Positions 1 to 7,792 of a DNA stretch of 64,000 nt are shown here, piece after piece. A model generated the notes under the pieces. It worked only from the letters and a program-made list of their open reading frames with translations. It was not told the origin of the DNA and made no database searches. The position numbers were made by a program, and so were the translations under genes. Each line of letters begins with the position of its first letter. Position 1 is the first letter of the stretch. Source of the DNA: Haematobacter genomosp. 1 (lineage in GTDB: Bacteria > Pseudomonadota > Alphaproteobacteria > Rhodobacterales > Rhodobacteraceae); contig NZ_NIPW01000034.1 in the NCBI RefSeq assembly GCF_002196855.1, forward strand, positions 1 to 64,000, given 5' to 3'.

Positions 1-147
1 GCGGGCCCAGATTTCGGAGGGGAGCACGGGAAGCGGATAGGCCTCCGGGTTGATGCCGGTGGACAGGTCGAGCCACTCCGCCGCCGCGCCGCCATGCCGC
101 GCGCGGGCCGCGTCCAGCCCGCCGCCGTGGTCCCGCGTCTCCGCCAT
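1..147 (-). CDS. cobC: L-threonine-O-3-phosphate decarboxylase CobC/CobD, N-terminal part
   Basis: The gene runs off the left edge; only the first 49 codons are present, starting with ATG at 147. The visible peptide has the HGGGLDAARARHGG segment followed by WLDLSTGINPEAYP, the characteristic N-terminus of the PLP-dependent (aminotransferase class I fold) threonine-phosphate decarboxylase. That enzyme makes the aminopropanol-phosphate linker of cobalamin, in the cytoplasm. The name cobC follows the usage common in alphaproteobacteria (cobD in Salmonella). The gene is divergent from the TetR gene at 326, with a perfect palindrome at 203-219 between them. Start choice: this ATG gives the usual N-terminus directly. 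The catalytic lysine lies outside the window, so integrity cannot be judged. Confidence 0.8.
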   Translation of the reverse strand, partial: MAETRDHGGGLDAARARHGGAAAEWLDLSTGINPEAYPLPVLPSEIWAR

Positions 148-202
148 CGCCCGCTCCTTCTGCGTCGCGGCGCTGCCGCCGTCCGTGTCGGGGGCGGTCA
201 AA

Positions 203-219
203 TCGCAAAATCTTTGCGA
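203..219. promoter_or_regulatory. Palindromic operator candidate between cobC and the TetR gene
   Basis: TCGCAAA-ATC-TTTGCGA is a perfect 7-bp inverted repeat with a 3-bp spacer, in the 178-bp divergent intergenic region. It lies 56 bp upstream of the cobC start and about 107 bp upstream of the regulator start. Size and position fit an operator for a dimeric regulator, for example the adjacent TetR protein; that link is inference. Confidence 0.4.
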
Positions 220-325
220 AATCAACTCCGCAAGCGGCCCCGGGTGCAAAGAAGGCTGGCAGGATCGCCGGAGCGCGTTAGCATGGTGAAAGGCACGGGG
301 AGGTGCCTGAGGGGGGGGAACGATC

Positions 326-958
326 ATGCCGAAGTCTGTGGCGGATCTCAGACGTCAGGAGATTGTGGCGAGCGCTGTCTCTGCGATTCAGCGGGAGGGC
401 CTGCCATTTCCATCCTATGACGCCGTGGCGAGAGAAGCGGGAATGTCGCGTCAGTTGGTACGGCACTACTTTCCCGATGCGGAAAGCCTGATGGGCGCGG
501 TGTCGCACGCCATTTCGGAAGTGCAGCAGGGCAGGGTGGCGACCGGGCTTGCCCGCGGTGACGAAAGCCGGCTGGGGGTGCTGTTCGACTATCACCTCGG
601 CCTGCTGGACGAGGAGGATCCGCCGCGCGGAGCGCTCCAGCCGGTGGAGGATGCGCTGGTCGTGCTGGCCTGTCGCGCGCCCGATCTGCTGGAAGCGCTG
701 GCAGAGCGGCAGGATGAACTGCGGCTGTCCATCGTCTCGGCGACGGCGGAAAGCTATCCGAGCCTGCCGCCCGCCGCCTGCGAGGAGATAGCCTTCGTCT
801 TCGTGAGCCTCGTGCATGGTCACTGGCGCATGGTGCGGAGCTTCGGCTTCGACCGGGTCGGCAGTCTTCAGGCGCGGGCGGCGATGGACAGGCTCCTGCG
901 CGCGCATCTGGAAGCAGCGATGGCGGAGAAACCGGCGCCCGTGACCCGGCGCGTCTGA
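326..958 (+). CDS. TetR family transcriptional regulator
   Basis: A 210-aa protein. Residues about 8-58 form a TetR-type helix-turn-helix, with AVAREAGMSRQLVRHYFPD as the turn and recognition helix. The rest is a divergent helical ligand-binding domain. The ATG at 326 follows a purine-rich run (GAGGGGGGGAA) that can serve as ribosome binding site. It is divergently arranged with the cobalamin gene, and a palindrome at 203-219 may be its operator. The family normally represses neighbouring genes until a small ligand binds; the ligand here cannot be guessed. No gene follows it for about 940 bp, so it is probably monocistronic. Confidence 0.88.
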   Translation: MPKSVADLRRQEIVASAVSAIQREGLPFPSYDAVAREAGMSRQLVRHYFPDAESLMGAVSHAISEVQQGRVATGLARGDESRLGVLFDYHLGLLDEEDPPRGALQPVEDALVVLACRAPDLLEALAERQDELRLSIVSATAESYPSLPPAACEEIAFVFVSLVHGHWRMVRSFGFDRVGSLQARAAMDRLLRAHLEAAMAEKPAPVTRRV

Positions 959-1361
959 CACGCGCCATGCTGTCCGGCGGTCTGCCCCGCCGCAGTGGCT
1001 CATTGGGTTCTGTGTCGAGTGGGGCCTCTCGCCTGCCTGCGCGCGGGAGCTTCGGCTGGCTGTATCGTTGAGGCAGGCGATATTCCCGCGCCAGTGATCG
1101 GCAACTGCCGGAGGAAATGCATCGATACCGTACATGCCCCACGCCGTTAGGCTCGGCGTGCTCCATACTGCACCCTGTCACCACGAGGTCCACACTCACC
1201 CCTCTCGGGCGGCTGCTCTGTGGAACTGCGTCCGGGGCTTCGCCTGCGCTTCAGGCGGTGTCGATGGAGCGGGGCCAGACATACACCCGGGCCATGTCGA
1301 GAGGGGAGCGCCCCTTGGGTGGAATGGGACGAGGCTGCTTGAACACATGTCTTTCGGCAGC

Positions 1362-1605
1362 GATGTGGAATGAAAATTCAACCTCAAGGCTGCTTTCATG
1401 CCATCAGTGCGTGCAGATGAGGTCACTGGTCACTGGTCACTGAGTGGAGGAGAATGCCGCTCCGCCGCGCTGGAGCCTAGTTCTGGAATACTCACGGCCA
1501 AGGGAGCAGGCTTTCGATCCTGCCAGCGCGCGGCAGGCAGCTTCGGAGAAATGTGCGCGCACCCGCCACAGGATCGCTCCGGCGGAGAAGGGTGGCACCC
1601 ACGGT
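1362..1605 (+). repeat. Diverged direct repeat, copy A
   Basis: Begins with GATGTGGAAT and shares a string of blocks in the same order with copy B at 3432-3662: GATGTGGAAT, CTTTCA-G-CATCAGT, GGTCA-TGGT, GCTGGAGCC-AGTT, GATCGC--CGG-GGAG-GGGTG and GGCACC. By eye roughly 60% of bases match with small gaps. The two copies flank the metallo-beta-lactamase gene. No coding potential was recognised; both may be remnants of one duplicated or inserted sequence. Confidence 0.5.
1421..1441. repeat. GGTCACT x3 tandem repeat
   Basis: Three perfect, directly adjacent copies of the heptamer GGTCACT, inside copy A of the diverged repeat. The matching part of copy B (GGTCA-TGGT) is not expanded, so the triplication probably arose locally. 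Confidence 0.8.
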
Positions 1606-1832
1606 TTCCGGTTGTGCGGAGCGGGCCTTTGCCTTTGCCTTTGGCACGGTCGGTGCCGGTGCAGGTGCAGCGGGCCAGAGTCCGACATGTGTCTTCCGCA
1701 GGTCATTCGCTCCGCCAGGGGGTGGAGCCCCGCGCCTGCCGTAACGGGTCCAGGTCGGTCATGCGGAAATCCCCTTCCGTCCGGGGTGCCGGACCCACAC
1801 GGGGACGAGGCGCCAGTTCCGGGGAAGGGCCC

Positions 1833-1886
1833 GTCACCCCCGGAATGCCCGCCACCCTCGGACTGCCCGTCACCCCCGGAACGCCG
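1833..1886. repeat. 18-bp imperfect tandem repeat x3
   Basis: Three adjacent 18-bp units of the form G(T/C)CACCC(C/T)CGGA(A/C)(T/C)GCC(C/G), lying 10 bp beyond the stop codon of the minus-strand metallo-beta-lactamase gene. Units 1 and 3 differ at two positions. Confidence 0.8.
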
Positions 1887-1896
1887 CTCCGAGCGC

Positions 1897-2835
1897 TCAG
1901 TCCGAAGACTGACCGAGGAGGAACTGATATGTTGCCGGGAAGAAGCGGAAATCCTCCCCTTCGGCCCCGACGAAGCCCACGGCCGGGAAAGGCATGTGGT
2001 AGCCCACGAAGGGAATGCGCTCCTCCGCCAGCCGGGTGAGGATGGCGCGCCGCGTTTGTGCACCCTTGTCCTTGTCCATGTCGAAGCGGACGTGCCAGTC
2101 CGGCTTGGCGAGTGAGAAGGCGTAATGGTTCGCCACATCGCCGAGAATCATCAGGACGTGTCCCTCGCTCTGCACACGGAAGGAGAGGTGCCCGGGCGTG
2201 TGGCCGAAGGTCTCGATCGCGGTGATGCCGGGCGCGACCTCATGACCGCCGGCGATGAAGGCGGTCTTGTCGGCCAGTGGGCGGACATGGGACTCGAATC
2301 GCTCGTTGCCCGTCGTCGCCCAGTAGTCGAACTCCGCCCGCCCCATCACGTAGCGCGCATTGGGGAAGGTGGGCGCGCCCTGGGTCATCAGCCCGCCGAT
2401 ATGGTCTCCGTGCATATGGGTGAGGACGACGACATCGATGCTCGCGGGATCGATACCCGCGCCGCCGAGCGCCGCCGCCGTGGCGATGCCGTCAAGCCCG
2501 GTATCGAACAGCAGCACCATCTCTCCCTTATTCACCACGGTCGGCGCATAGCCGTTCCGCCCCTCGCTGTCGGAGAGGAAATAGGCGCGGGCCTGCGCGG
2601 CGAATTCCTCCGCGCTGGCGTTGAGGCCGAAGGTGGCATGGATATCCTGCATCGCGCCGGAGCCTGCGAGGACGGTCGTCACCTCCATCGCGCCAAGGGG
2701 GAAGCGGTAATGCGTGGGCATCGAGGCTCCGAGTGCCGGCGCGGCGGCGCTAGCGGGGGAAACGACGGGAAGGGTTGCGAGAAACGGAGCGGCAACCCCG
2801 CTCATCAGGGCCGTCCGGCGGGTCAATCCGGTCAT
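1897..2835 (-). CDS. Tat-exported metallo-beta-lactamase-fold hydrolase
   Basis: A 312-aa protein read from the ATG at 2835. The N-terminus has a twin-arginine signal (LTRRTALMSG, residues 4-13, then a hydrophobic stretch and an Ala-rich cleavage region near 30). The mature part is a metallo-beta-lactamase fold with THMHGDHIGG (ligands H140, H142, D144, H145), then GHTPGHLS and a GDVANH segment, as in two-zinc hydrolases. Export to the periplasm is inferred. The substrate is unknown; lactonase, esterase or lactamase activity is possible. The frame stays open upstream through the 8-bp repeat array at 2968-3163. I chose 2835 because the Tat signal starts exactly there, with GGAG-like bases just before it. 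Short tandem repeats flank the gene on both sides. Confidence 0.88.
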   Translation of the reverse strand: MTGLTRRTALMSGVAAPFLATLPVVSPASAAAPALGASMPTHYRFPLGAMEVTTVLAGSGAMQDIHATFGLNASAEEFAAQARAYFLSDSEGRNGYAPTVVNKGEMVLLFDTGLDGIATAAALGGAGIDPASIDVVVLTHMHGDHIGGLMTQGAPTFPNARYVMGRAEFDYWATTGNERFESHVRPLADKTAFIAGGHEVAPGITAIETFGHTPGHLSFRVQSEGHVLMILGDVANHYAFSLAKPDWHVRFDMDKDKGAQTRRAILTRLAEERIPFVGYHMPFPAVGFVGAEGEDFRFFPATYQFLLGQSSD

Positions 2836-2967
2836 GGCGGTTCTCCTGTGCTGCTTTGGTCCTGAAGGGTAGCGCAGGGATTGGAGAAATCCGCGCCTGA
2901 TTGTCACCGCTGCGACGCGACGCCGCAGGGAAGGCGGTGGACAATGGAACGGGTTTGCGCGTGTTTC

Positions 2968-3163
2968 CCAGCACGCCAGCACGCCAGCACGCCAGCACGC
3001 CAGCACGCCAGCACGCCAGCACGCCAGCACGCCAGCACGCCAGCACGCCAGCACGCCAGCACGCCAGCACGCCAGCACGCCAGCACGCCAGCACGCCAGC
3101 ACGCCAGCACGCCAGCACGCCAGCACGCCAGCACGCCAGCACGCCAGCACGCCAGCACGCCAA
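2968..3163. repeat. 8-bp tandem repeat (CCAGCACG), about 24 copies
   Basis: A perfect array of the octamer CCAGCACG (GCTGGCGT-type on the minus strand) with about 24.5 copies and no visible interruptions, starting 132 bp upstream of the hydrolase ATG. Because 8 is not a multiple of 3, every frame reads the same cyclic octapeptide: ARQHASTP on plus, LACWRAGV on minus. All six frames are therefore open. Copy-number change would alter promoter spacing or, if translated, shift the frame into the hydrolase. Confidence 0.97.
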
Positions 3164-3431
3164 GGTTGGAAGTATAATCGTTTTGGTGTGGGTATGATTA
3201 TGCCGTCACGTCTTGGTTGATCCGGCTAACGGTTATCTCAACCGTTTCGTGATTGAAGCGAAGGTGGGGGACTCGGCCATGAGGGGGTGCGAAGGAGCGG
3301 AAAAGTGGTTGATATGGCTGCCGGTCGCTTTATCAGAGCCCGCTGCCCGCTGCCCGCTGCCGCCCCTGCGGTATCAGGCTCCGGCTGCGAGTTGAGGAGA
3401 GGGCCAAGGCTGTTTCCTCATCTACCGCGGT

Positions 3432-3662
3432 GATGTGGAATACAGTTCCGATCCGATGCCACTTTCAGGACATCAGTACGCAAGTAAGGTCAGTGGTTGC
3501 AAAGGGGAACAAACTCCTCTGCACGTCGCTGGAGCCGAGTTTCGGCACGCTCCCGGCCGATCCGGCGCGGGGAGGCACCGGTCTTTGCGTGCGTGTGGCT
3601 GTTATGCGCTTTGTGAAGACAGCCTCTGATCGCGAACCGGAGGGTGCGTGGCACCATCGGGG
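3432..3662 (+). repeat. Diverged direct repeat, copy B
   Basis: Counterpart of the segment at 1362-1605, with the same block order starting from GATGTGGAAT. It lies about 270 bp beyond the 8-bp repeat array, on the opposite side of the hydrolase gene from copy A. Confidence 0.5.
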
Positions 3663-3938
3663 AAGATGGGGTCCGGCTCGGTGGGCAGCCCTCGGCCGCT
3701 ACGGTCCGGCAGGTCTGAAAGGTCGCTCTGAACCGCCCCCGGTTTACCGGAGAGCAGCAAGGGATAGCCCATGACAAGGCAGAGATCACTCCCGGCTGTC
3801 CCGCCGAGCTTTGCGAATGCGGTGGTTGGCTTCCCCAAGAGACCCGACGCACCTCGTCCTCCGCTGCCCTCCGCAGACGATACGGCCCACAAACAATATG
3901 GCCCGCCGCGCCGGCGAGGAAGCGGCATGGTCGAGCCC

Positions 3939-4024
3939 GCGCAGCACGGCCGTTTCGCTGGCTGACAGCTGAGGTGCCCATCATGCCCAGTCGGCCTGCG
4001 CAGCACCGCCGTTTCGCTGGGCGA
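3939..4024 (+). repeat. 27-bp direct repeat pair
   Basis: The segments at 3939-3965 and 3998-4024 share GCGCAGCAC-GCCGTTTCGCTGG and differ at three positions, with 32 bp between them. No gene was recognised in or around them. Confidence 0.75.
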
Positions 4025-4158
4025 GGCGGTGTTGGGCCTCCCGACCGCCAGCCCGGTCAGCAGGTCCGGTCAGGCAGGCCCGCTTAGGCAGACCCGGACC
4101 AGTCCGGCTCTCCTGCGGGATGTCTCCGCAGGAGCAGAGCCCGACCATGGCAGAGACG

Positions 4159-4590
4159 TCATTCCCACCAGCGGTCGATGGTGGCGATATCTTCGTCCGA
4201 CCAGCCGAAATGGTGGGCCAGTTCATGGACCACCACATGACCGACCAGATCGCCGAGCGCGACATCCCCCCGCGCCACCCATTCGTCCAGGATGGGCCTG
4301 CGGAACAGCCAGATCGTATCGGGCCGCATCGGCTGATCCATCACGGATTTCTCCGGCAGCGGGATGCCTTCGTAGAGGCCGGTCAGCTCGAACGGATCCT
4401 CCATCTCCATCTCCGCCAGCAGATCCTCCGGCGCGAAATCCTCGACGCGGAGCGCGACCTTCAGCGCCTCCGCCCGGAACTGGCCCGGCAGCGCGGCGAT
4501 GGCTTCCCGCGCCAGCGCCTCCATATCCTCAAGCGACGGGGGGGTGGTGCCCGCCCAGAGCAGATTCTCGTCGAGTTCTTCTTCGGTCAT
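4159..4590 (-). CDS. Zincin-like metallopeptidase family protein
   Basis: A 143-aa protein with the zinc-protease motif HELAHHFGWSDED near its C-terminus (H122, E123, H126 and a following Asp). The size and C-terminal motif fit the small 'minimal metalloprotease-like' family (Pfam Zincin_1). The acidic N-terminal half and the preserved WLFRRPILDEW segment are also typical. Its substrate is unknown. The start at 4590 is the last ATG before the conserved region. It is divergent from gltX (start 4663), and the 72 bp between them must carry both promoters. A 1211-codon frame covering this gene and running on to 7794 is an antisense shadow of gltX and pntA upstream of this start. Confidence 0.88.
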   Translation of the reverse strand: MTEEELDENLLWAGTTPPSLEDMEALAREAIAALPGQFRAEALKVALRVEDFAPEDLLAEMEMEDPFELTGLYEGIPLPEKSVMDQPMRPDTIWLFRRPILDEWVARGDVALGDLVGHVVVHELAHHFGWSDEDIATIDRWWE

Positions 4591-4662
4591 GGCATGTCTC
4601 CTGTCGCTGTTATGGACAAAAGCGACCGGCTGTGAAAGAGCAGCCTCAACAGGAGGCCGACC

Positions 4663-5985
4663 ATGACCACGACCCGCTTCGCGCCCTCGCCGACCGGCTA
4701 TCTCCATGTCGGCAACCTTCGCACCGCGCTCTTCAACTACCTGATCGCGCGGAAGGCGGGGGGAACCTTCATCCTGCGTCTCGATGATACCGACCGGGAG
4801 CGGTCCAAGCAGGAATATGCCGACGGGATCATGGAGGATCTCGAATGGCTGGGGCTGACGTGGGACCGGCTGGAGCGGCAGTCCGACCGGCTGGACCGGT
4901 ATGAGACCTGCGCCGCAGAGCTTCGGCAGAAGGGGCGGCTCTACGAGGTGTTCGAAACCCCGGTGGAGCTGGACCTCAAACGCAAGAAGCAGCTCAACAT
5001 GGGCAAGCCTCCGGTCTATGACCGCGCGGCGCTGAAGCTGACGGAAGCGGAGAAGGACGCCAAGCGGCTGGAGCAGCCCGGATACTGGCGCTTCCTGCTG
5101 GATCAGGAGCGGACGGAGTGGCAGGACGGCATCCTCGGCCAGATCTCCATCGACGCGGCCTCCGTGTCCGATCCGGTGCTGATCCGGGCGGATGGGCAGG
5201 TGCTCTATACCTTCGCCTCGGTGGTCGATGACGTCGATATGGGCGTGACCTATATCGTGCGCGGCTCCGACCACGTGACGAATACCGCGACGCAGATCCA
5301 GATCATCGAGGCGCTGGGCGCAACGCCGCCCGACTTCGCGCACCACAGCCTGCTGACGGGTGCGCAGGGCGAGGGGCTGTCCAAGCGGCTCGGCACGCTC
5401 TCCCTCCGTGATCTGCGGGCGCAGGGGGTGGAGCCGATGGCGCTGCTGTCGCTGATGGCGCGGCTTGGCTCCTCTCAGCCGGTGGAGCTGTTCCATTCCC
5501 TCGACGAGATCGCGGAGAACTTCTCGCTCGACCAGTTCGGCGCGGCACCGACCAAGTTCGACCCGGACGATCTGTTCCCGCTCACGCAGAAATATGTGCA
5601 GTCCCTGCCGCTTTCCGCGGTGAAGGAGCGGCTCACGGCGCTTGGCGTGCCGGAGGAGATGGCGGCGCCGTTCTGGAACGCAGTGAAGGACAACATTACC
5701 GTGCTCGCCGACCTCGATGGCTGGTGGAAACTGGTATCGGAGGGTGCGGAGCCCGTGGTAGCGCCGGAGGACGAGGAGTTCGTGGCGACCGCGCTCTCGC
5801 TTCTGCCGCCCGCCCCGCATGACGAAACCACCTGGGGCACCTGGACCGGCGCGGTGAAGGCGGCGACGGGGCGCAAGGGGCGCGGCCTGTTCATGCCGCT
5901 CCGCAAAGCGCTGACGGGCATGGATCACGGGCCGGAAATGGCCACACTCCTGCCGGTTCTGCGGAAAATTCCGACAAACCTGTGA
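4663..5985 (+). CDS. gltX: Glutamyl-tRNA synthetase
   Basis: A 440-aa class I aminoacyl-tRNA synthetase, which charges tRNA-Glu and, in many alphaproteobacteria, also tRNA-Gln. The N-terminus has RFAPSPTGYLHVGNLRTAL, containing the HIGH-type motif as HVGN. The KMSKR-type loop appears as GLSKRLG near residue 241. The C-terminal third is the helical anticodon-binding part. The ATG at 4663 follows AGGAGG. The nearby gatCA genes (34109-35880), with which a non-discriminating GltX would cooperate to make Gln-tRNA, suggest dual use. Alphaproteobacteria often have two gltX genes; which copy this is cannot be settled here. Confidence 0.95.
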   Translation: MTTTRFAPSPTGYLHVGNLRTALFNYLIARKAGGTFILRLDDTDRERSKQEYADGIMEDLEWLGLTWDRLERQSDRLDRYETCAAELRQKGRLYEVFETPVELDLKRKKQLNMGKPPVYDRAALKLTEAEKDAKRLEQPGYWRFLLDQERTEWQDGILGQISIDAASVSDPVLIRADGQVLYTFASVVDDVDMGVTYIVRGSDHVTNTATQIQIIEALGATPPDFAHHSLLTGAQGEGLSKRLGTLSLRDLRAQGVEPMALLSLMARLGSSQPVELFHSLDEIAENFSLDQFGAAPTKFDPDDLFPLTQKYVQSLPLSAVKERLTALGVPEEMAAPFWNAVKDNITVLADLDGWWKLVSEGAEPVVAPEDEEFVATALSLLPPAPHDETTWGTWTGAVKAATGRKGRGLFMPLRKALTGMDHGPEMATLLPVLRKIPTNL

Positions 5986-6018
5986 CGATTCGTGCGGCAT
6001 GGCGCGCCCCCGTCCGGG

Positions 6019-6030
6019 GTTAGCGCTAAC
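6019..6030. promoter_or_regulatory. Perfect 12-bp palindrome upstream of pntA
   Basis: GTTAGCGCTAAC is a perfect palindrome with a central CG, a form typical of LacI-family operators. It lies 178 bp upstream of the pntA start. The same GTTAGCGC half-site recurs as a spaced inverted repeat at 44123-44152 near fur. The binding protein is unknown. Confidence 0.4.
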
Positions 6031-6207
6031 GATCTTGAGACTACCGTTCCACCTGATGACAGCCTCGTGGAACGGCGTTGCGCAAATGCGATTTTCTCGG
6101 CCATTTTTGCCTCTGCCAGGCGGCGAGGCGCATAGTTTGTTGCGAAGCCACATTTCATTGGCCATACCGGCTCGCAACGAAGAACGATCCAAGAGAGGGA
6201 CACGAGT

Positions 6208-7779
6208 GTGAGAATAGGGGCGCCGAAGGAGAGCTTCGAGGGAGAAGCGCGCGTGGCGATGACGCCCGACAGCGCGCTTCAGCTTCAAAAGCTTGGATAC
6301 GACTGCCTGATCCAGAGCGGAGCGGGGCTGAAGGCGGGCTTCACGGATGAAGCCTACAGGACAGCGAACGTGCGCGTGGTGCCGACGGAGGAGGAGCTGT
6401 TCCAGCTTTCCGACATCGTCGCCAAGGTGCGCCCGCCGACGGAGGCGGAAGCGGATCTCACACATTCCGGCCAGCTTCTGATTTCCTTCTTCTATCCGGC
6501 CCAGAACAAGGACCTGATGGAGCGTCTGAAGGACCGGGGCACCAGCGTCATCGCGATGGACATGGTGCCGCGGATTTCCCGCGCGCAGAAGATGGACGCG
6601 CTCTCCTCCATGGCCAACATCGCCGGTTATCGGGCGGTGATCGAGGCGGCGAACAACTTCGGCCGCTTCTTTACCGGGCAGGTGACGGCGGCGGGCAAGG
6701 TACCCCCCGCAAAGGTGCTGATCGTGGGCGCGGGCGTGGCAGGTCTTGCCGCCATCGGCGCGGCCACCTCTCTTGGCGCCATTGTCTATGCCTTCGACGT
6801 GCGGCCGGAAGTGGCCGAGCAGATCGAATCCATGGGCGCCAACTTCGTGTTCCTCGACTTCGAGGAAAGCCAGGACGGTGCTGCCACGGGGGGCTACGCC
6901 GCGCCCTCCAGCCCCGAGTTCCGGGAAAAGCAGCTTGCCAAGTTCCGTGAGCTGGCGCCGGAGATGGACATCGTCATCACCACCGCGCTGATCCCGGGCC
7001 GGGACGCGCCGGTGCTCTGGACGAAGGACATGGTCGAGGCGATGAAGCCCGGCTCCGTCATCATCGATCTCGCTGCCGAACGGGGCGGGAACTGCGAGCT
7101 GACGGTGCCGGATCAGAAGATCGTCACCGACAATGACGTGACCATCGTTGGCTACACCGACTTCCCCAGCCGGATGGCCACGCAGTCCTCCGCGCTCTAT
7201 TCGACCAACATCCGCCACATGATGACCGACCTGACCCCCGCCAAGGACGGGCAGGTCGTTCAGAACATGGAGGATGACGTGATCCGCGGCGCGACCGTGG
7301 TGAAGGACAATGCGATCACCTTCCCGCCGCCGCCGCCCAAGGTGCAGGCCATCGCCGCGGCGAAGCCGAAGCCCAAGGAAAAGGAACTGACGCCGGAAGA
7401 GAAGCGCGCGGCCGAAACCGCCGCCTTCCGCAAGGCGACACTCAACCAGGTGGGTCTGCTCGTGGTCGGCACGCTCATCCTGCTGGTGCTCGGCAGCTTT
7501 GCGCCGGTGAGCTTCATGCAGCATATGGTGGTGTTCGCGCTGGCCTGCTTCGTCGGCTTCCAGGTGATCTGGAACGTCAGCCATTCGCTGCACACGCCGC
7601 TGATGGCCGTGACGAACGCGATCTCCTCCATCGTCATCGTGGGGGCGATCCTGCAGATCGGTTCCGGCTCCTGGCTCGTCACGATCCTTGCGGCGCTTGC
7701 CGTGCTTATGACTTCCGTCAACATCGTCGGCGGCTTCCTGGTCACGCGCCGGATGCTTGCCATGTTCCAGAAGAGCTGA
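6208..7779 (+). CDS. pntA: NAD(P) transhydrogenase subunit alpha
   Basis: A 523-aa subunit of the proton-translocating transhydrogenase, which drives NADPH formation from NADH at the cytoplasmic membrane. The N-terminal NAD-binding domain (MRIGAPKE, then [14 protein letters not shown] near residue 174) is followed by a proline/lysine-rich linker (about 370-395). Four membrane helices lie at about 410-515. The alpha subunit is therefore a single fused chain as in E. coli, unlike the split PntAA/PntAB of Rhodospirillum. The start is GTG at 6208, after GAGAGGGA; no ATG fits the conserved N-terminus. It is 13 bp from pntB. A palindrome at 6019-6030 and a TTGCGCAA at 6078-6085 lie in its leader. 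Confidence 0.96.
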   Translation: MRIGAPKESFEGEARVAMTPDSALQLQKLGYDCLIQSGAGLKAGFTDEAYRTANVRVVPTEEELFQLSDIVAKVRPPTEAEADLTHSGQLLISFFYPAQNKDLMERLKDRGTSVIAMDMVPRISRAQKMDALSSMANIAGYRAVIEAANNFGRFFTGQVTAAGKVPPAKVLIVGAGVAGLAAIGAATSLGAIVYAFDVRPEVAEQIESMGANFVFLDFEESQDGAATGGYAAPSSPEFREKQLAKFRELAPEMDIVITTALIPGRDAPVLWTKDMVEAMKPGSVIIDLAAERGGNCELTVPDQKIVTDNDVTIVGYTDFPSRMATQSSALYSTNIRHMMTDLTPAKDGQVVQNMEDDVIRGATVVKDNAITFPPPPPKVQAIAAAKPKPKEKELTPEEKRAAETAAFRKATLNQVGLLVVGTLILLVLGSFAPVSFMQHMVVFALACFVGFQVIWNVSHSLHTPLMAVTNAISSIVIVGAILQIGSGSWLVTILAALAVLMTSVNIVGGFLVTRRMLAMFQKS

Positions 7780-7792
7780 GGAGGCGGAAATC

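Larger units (their letters stand above)
959..1896. other. Gene-poor stretch with short tandem repeats
   Basis: No convincing gene is seen on either strand: the open frames lack family motifs and ribosome binding sites and overlap one another. The stretch contains GGTCACT x3 (1421-1441), GCCTTT x3 (1625-1642), an 18-bp imperfect triplicate (1833-1886), and a segment (1362-1605) resembling 3432-3662 on the other side of the hydrolase gene. It may be decayed DNA. Confidence 0.5.
3164..4158. other. Gene-poor stretch with repeats
   Basis: No supported gene. It contains CCCGCTG x3 (3339-3359), copy B of the diverged repeat (3432-3662) and a 27-bp direct repeat (3939-3965 and 3998-4024). A 64-codon frame at 3771-3965 has an AAGGGA ribosome-binding-like sequence but no recognisable protein features. 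Confidence 0.5.

Noticed and set aside
147-325. Cobalamin riboswitch upstream of cobC
   Set aside because: The conserved B12-box pattern was not found in the 178 bp between the divergent genes.
2968-3163. CRISPR array
   Set aside because: The units are 8 bp, contiguous and without spacers; no cas genes occur in the window.
2900-3197. Proteins made of repeated LACWRAGV or ARQHASTP
   Set aside because: They are simply translations of the 8-bp repeat, which is open in every frame; no ribosome site or conserved protein sequence supports them as stand-alone genes.
3430-3774. A 114-codon plus-strand frame
   Set aside because: No ribosome site, no family resemblance, and it lies in the diverged repeat copy B.
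3771-3965. A 64-codon frame with an AAGGGA-like ribosome site
   Set aside because: Composition resembles a random GC-rich frame and it runs into the 27-bp direct repeat; kept only as a remark on the gap.
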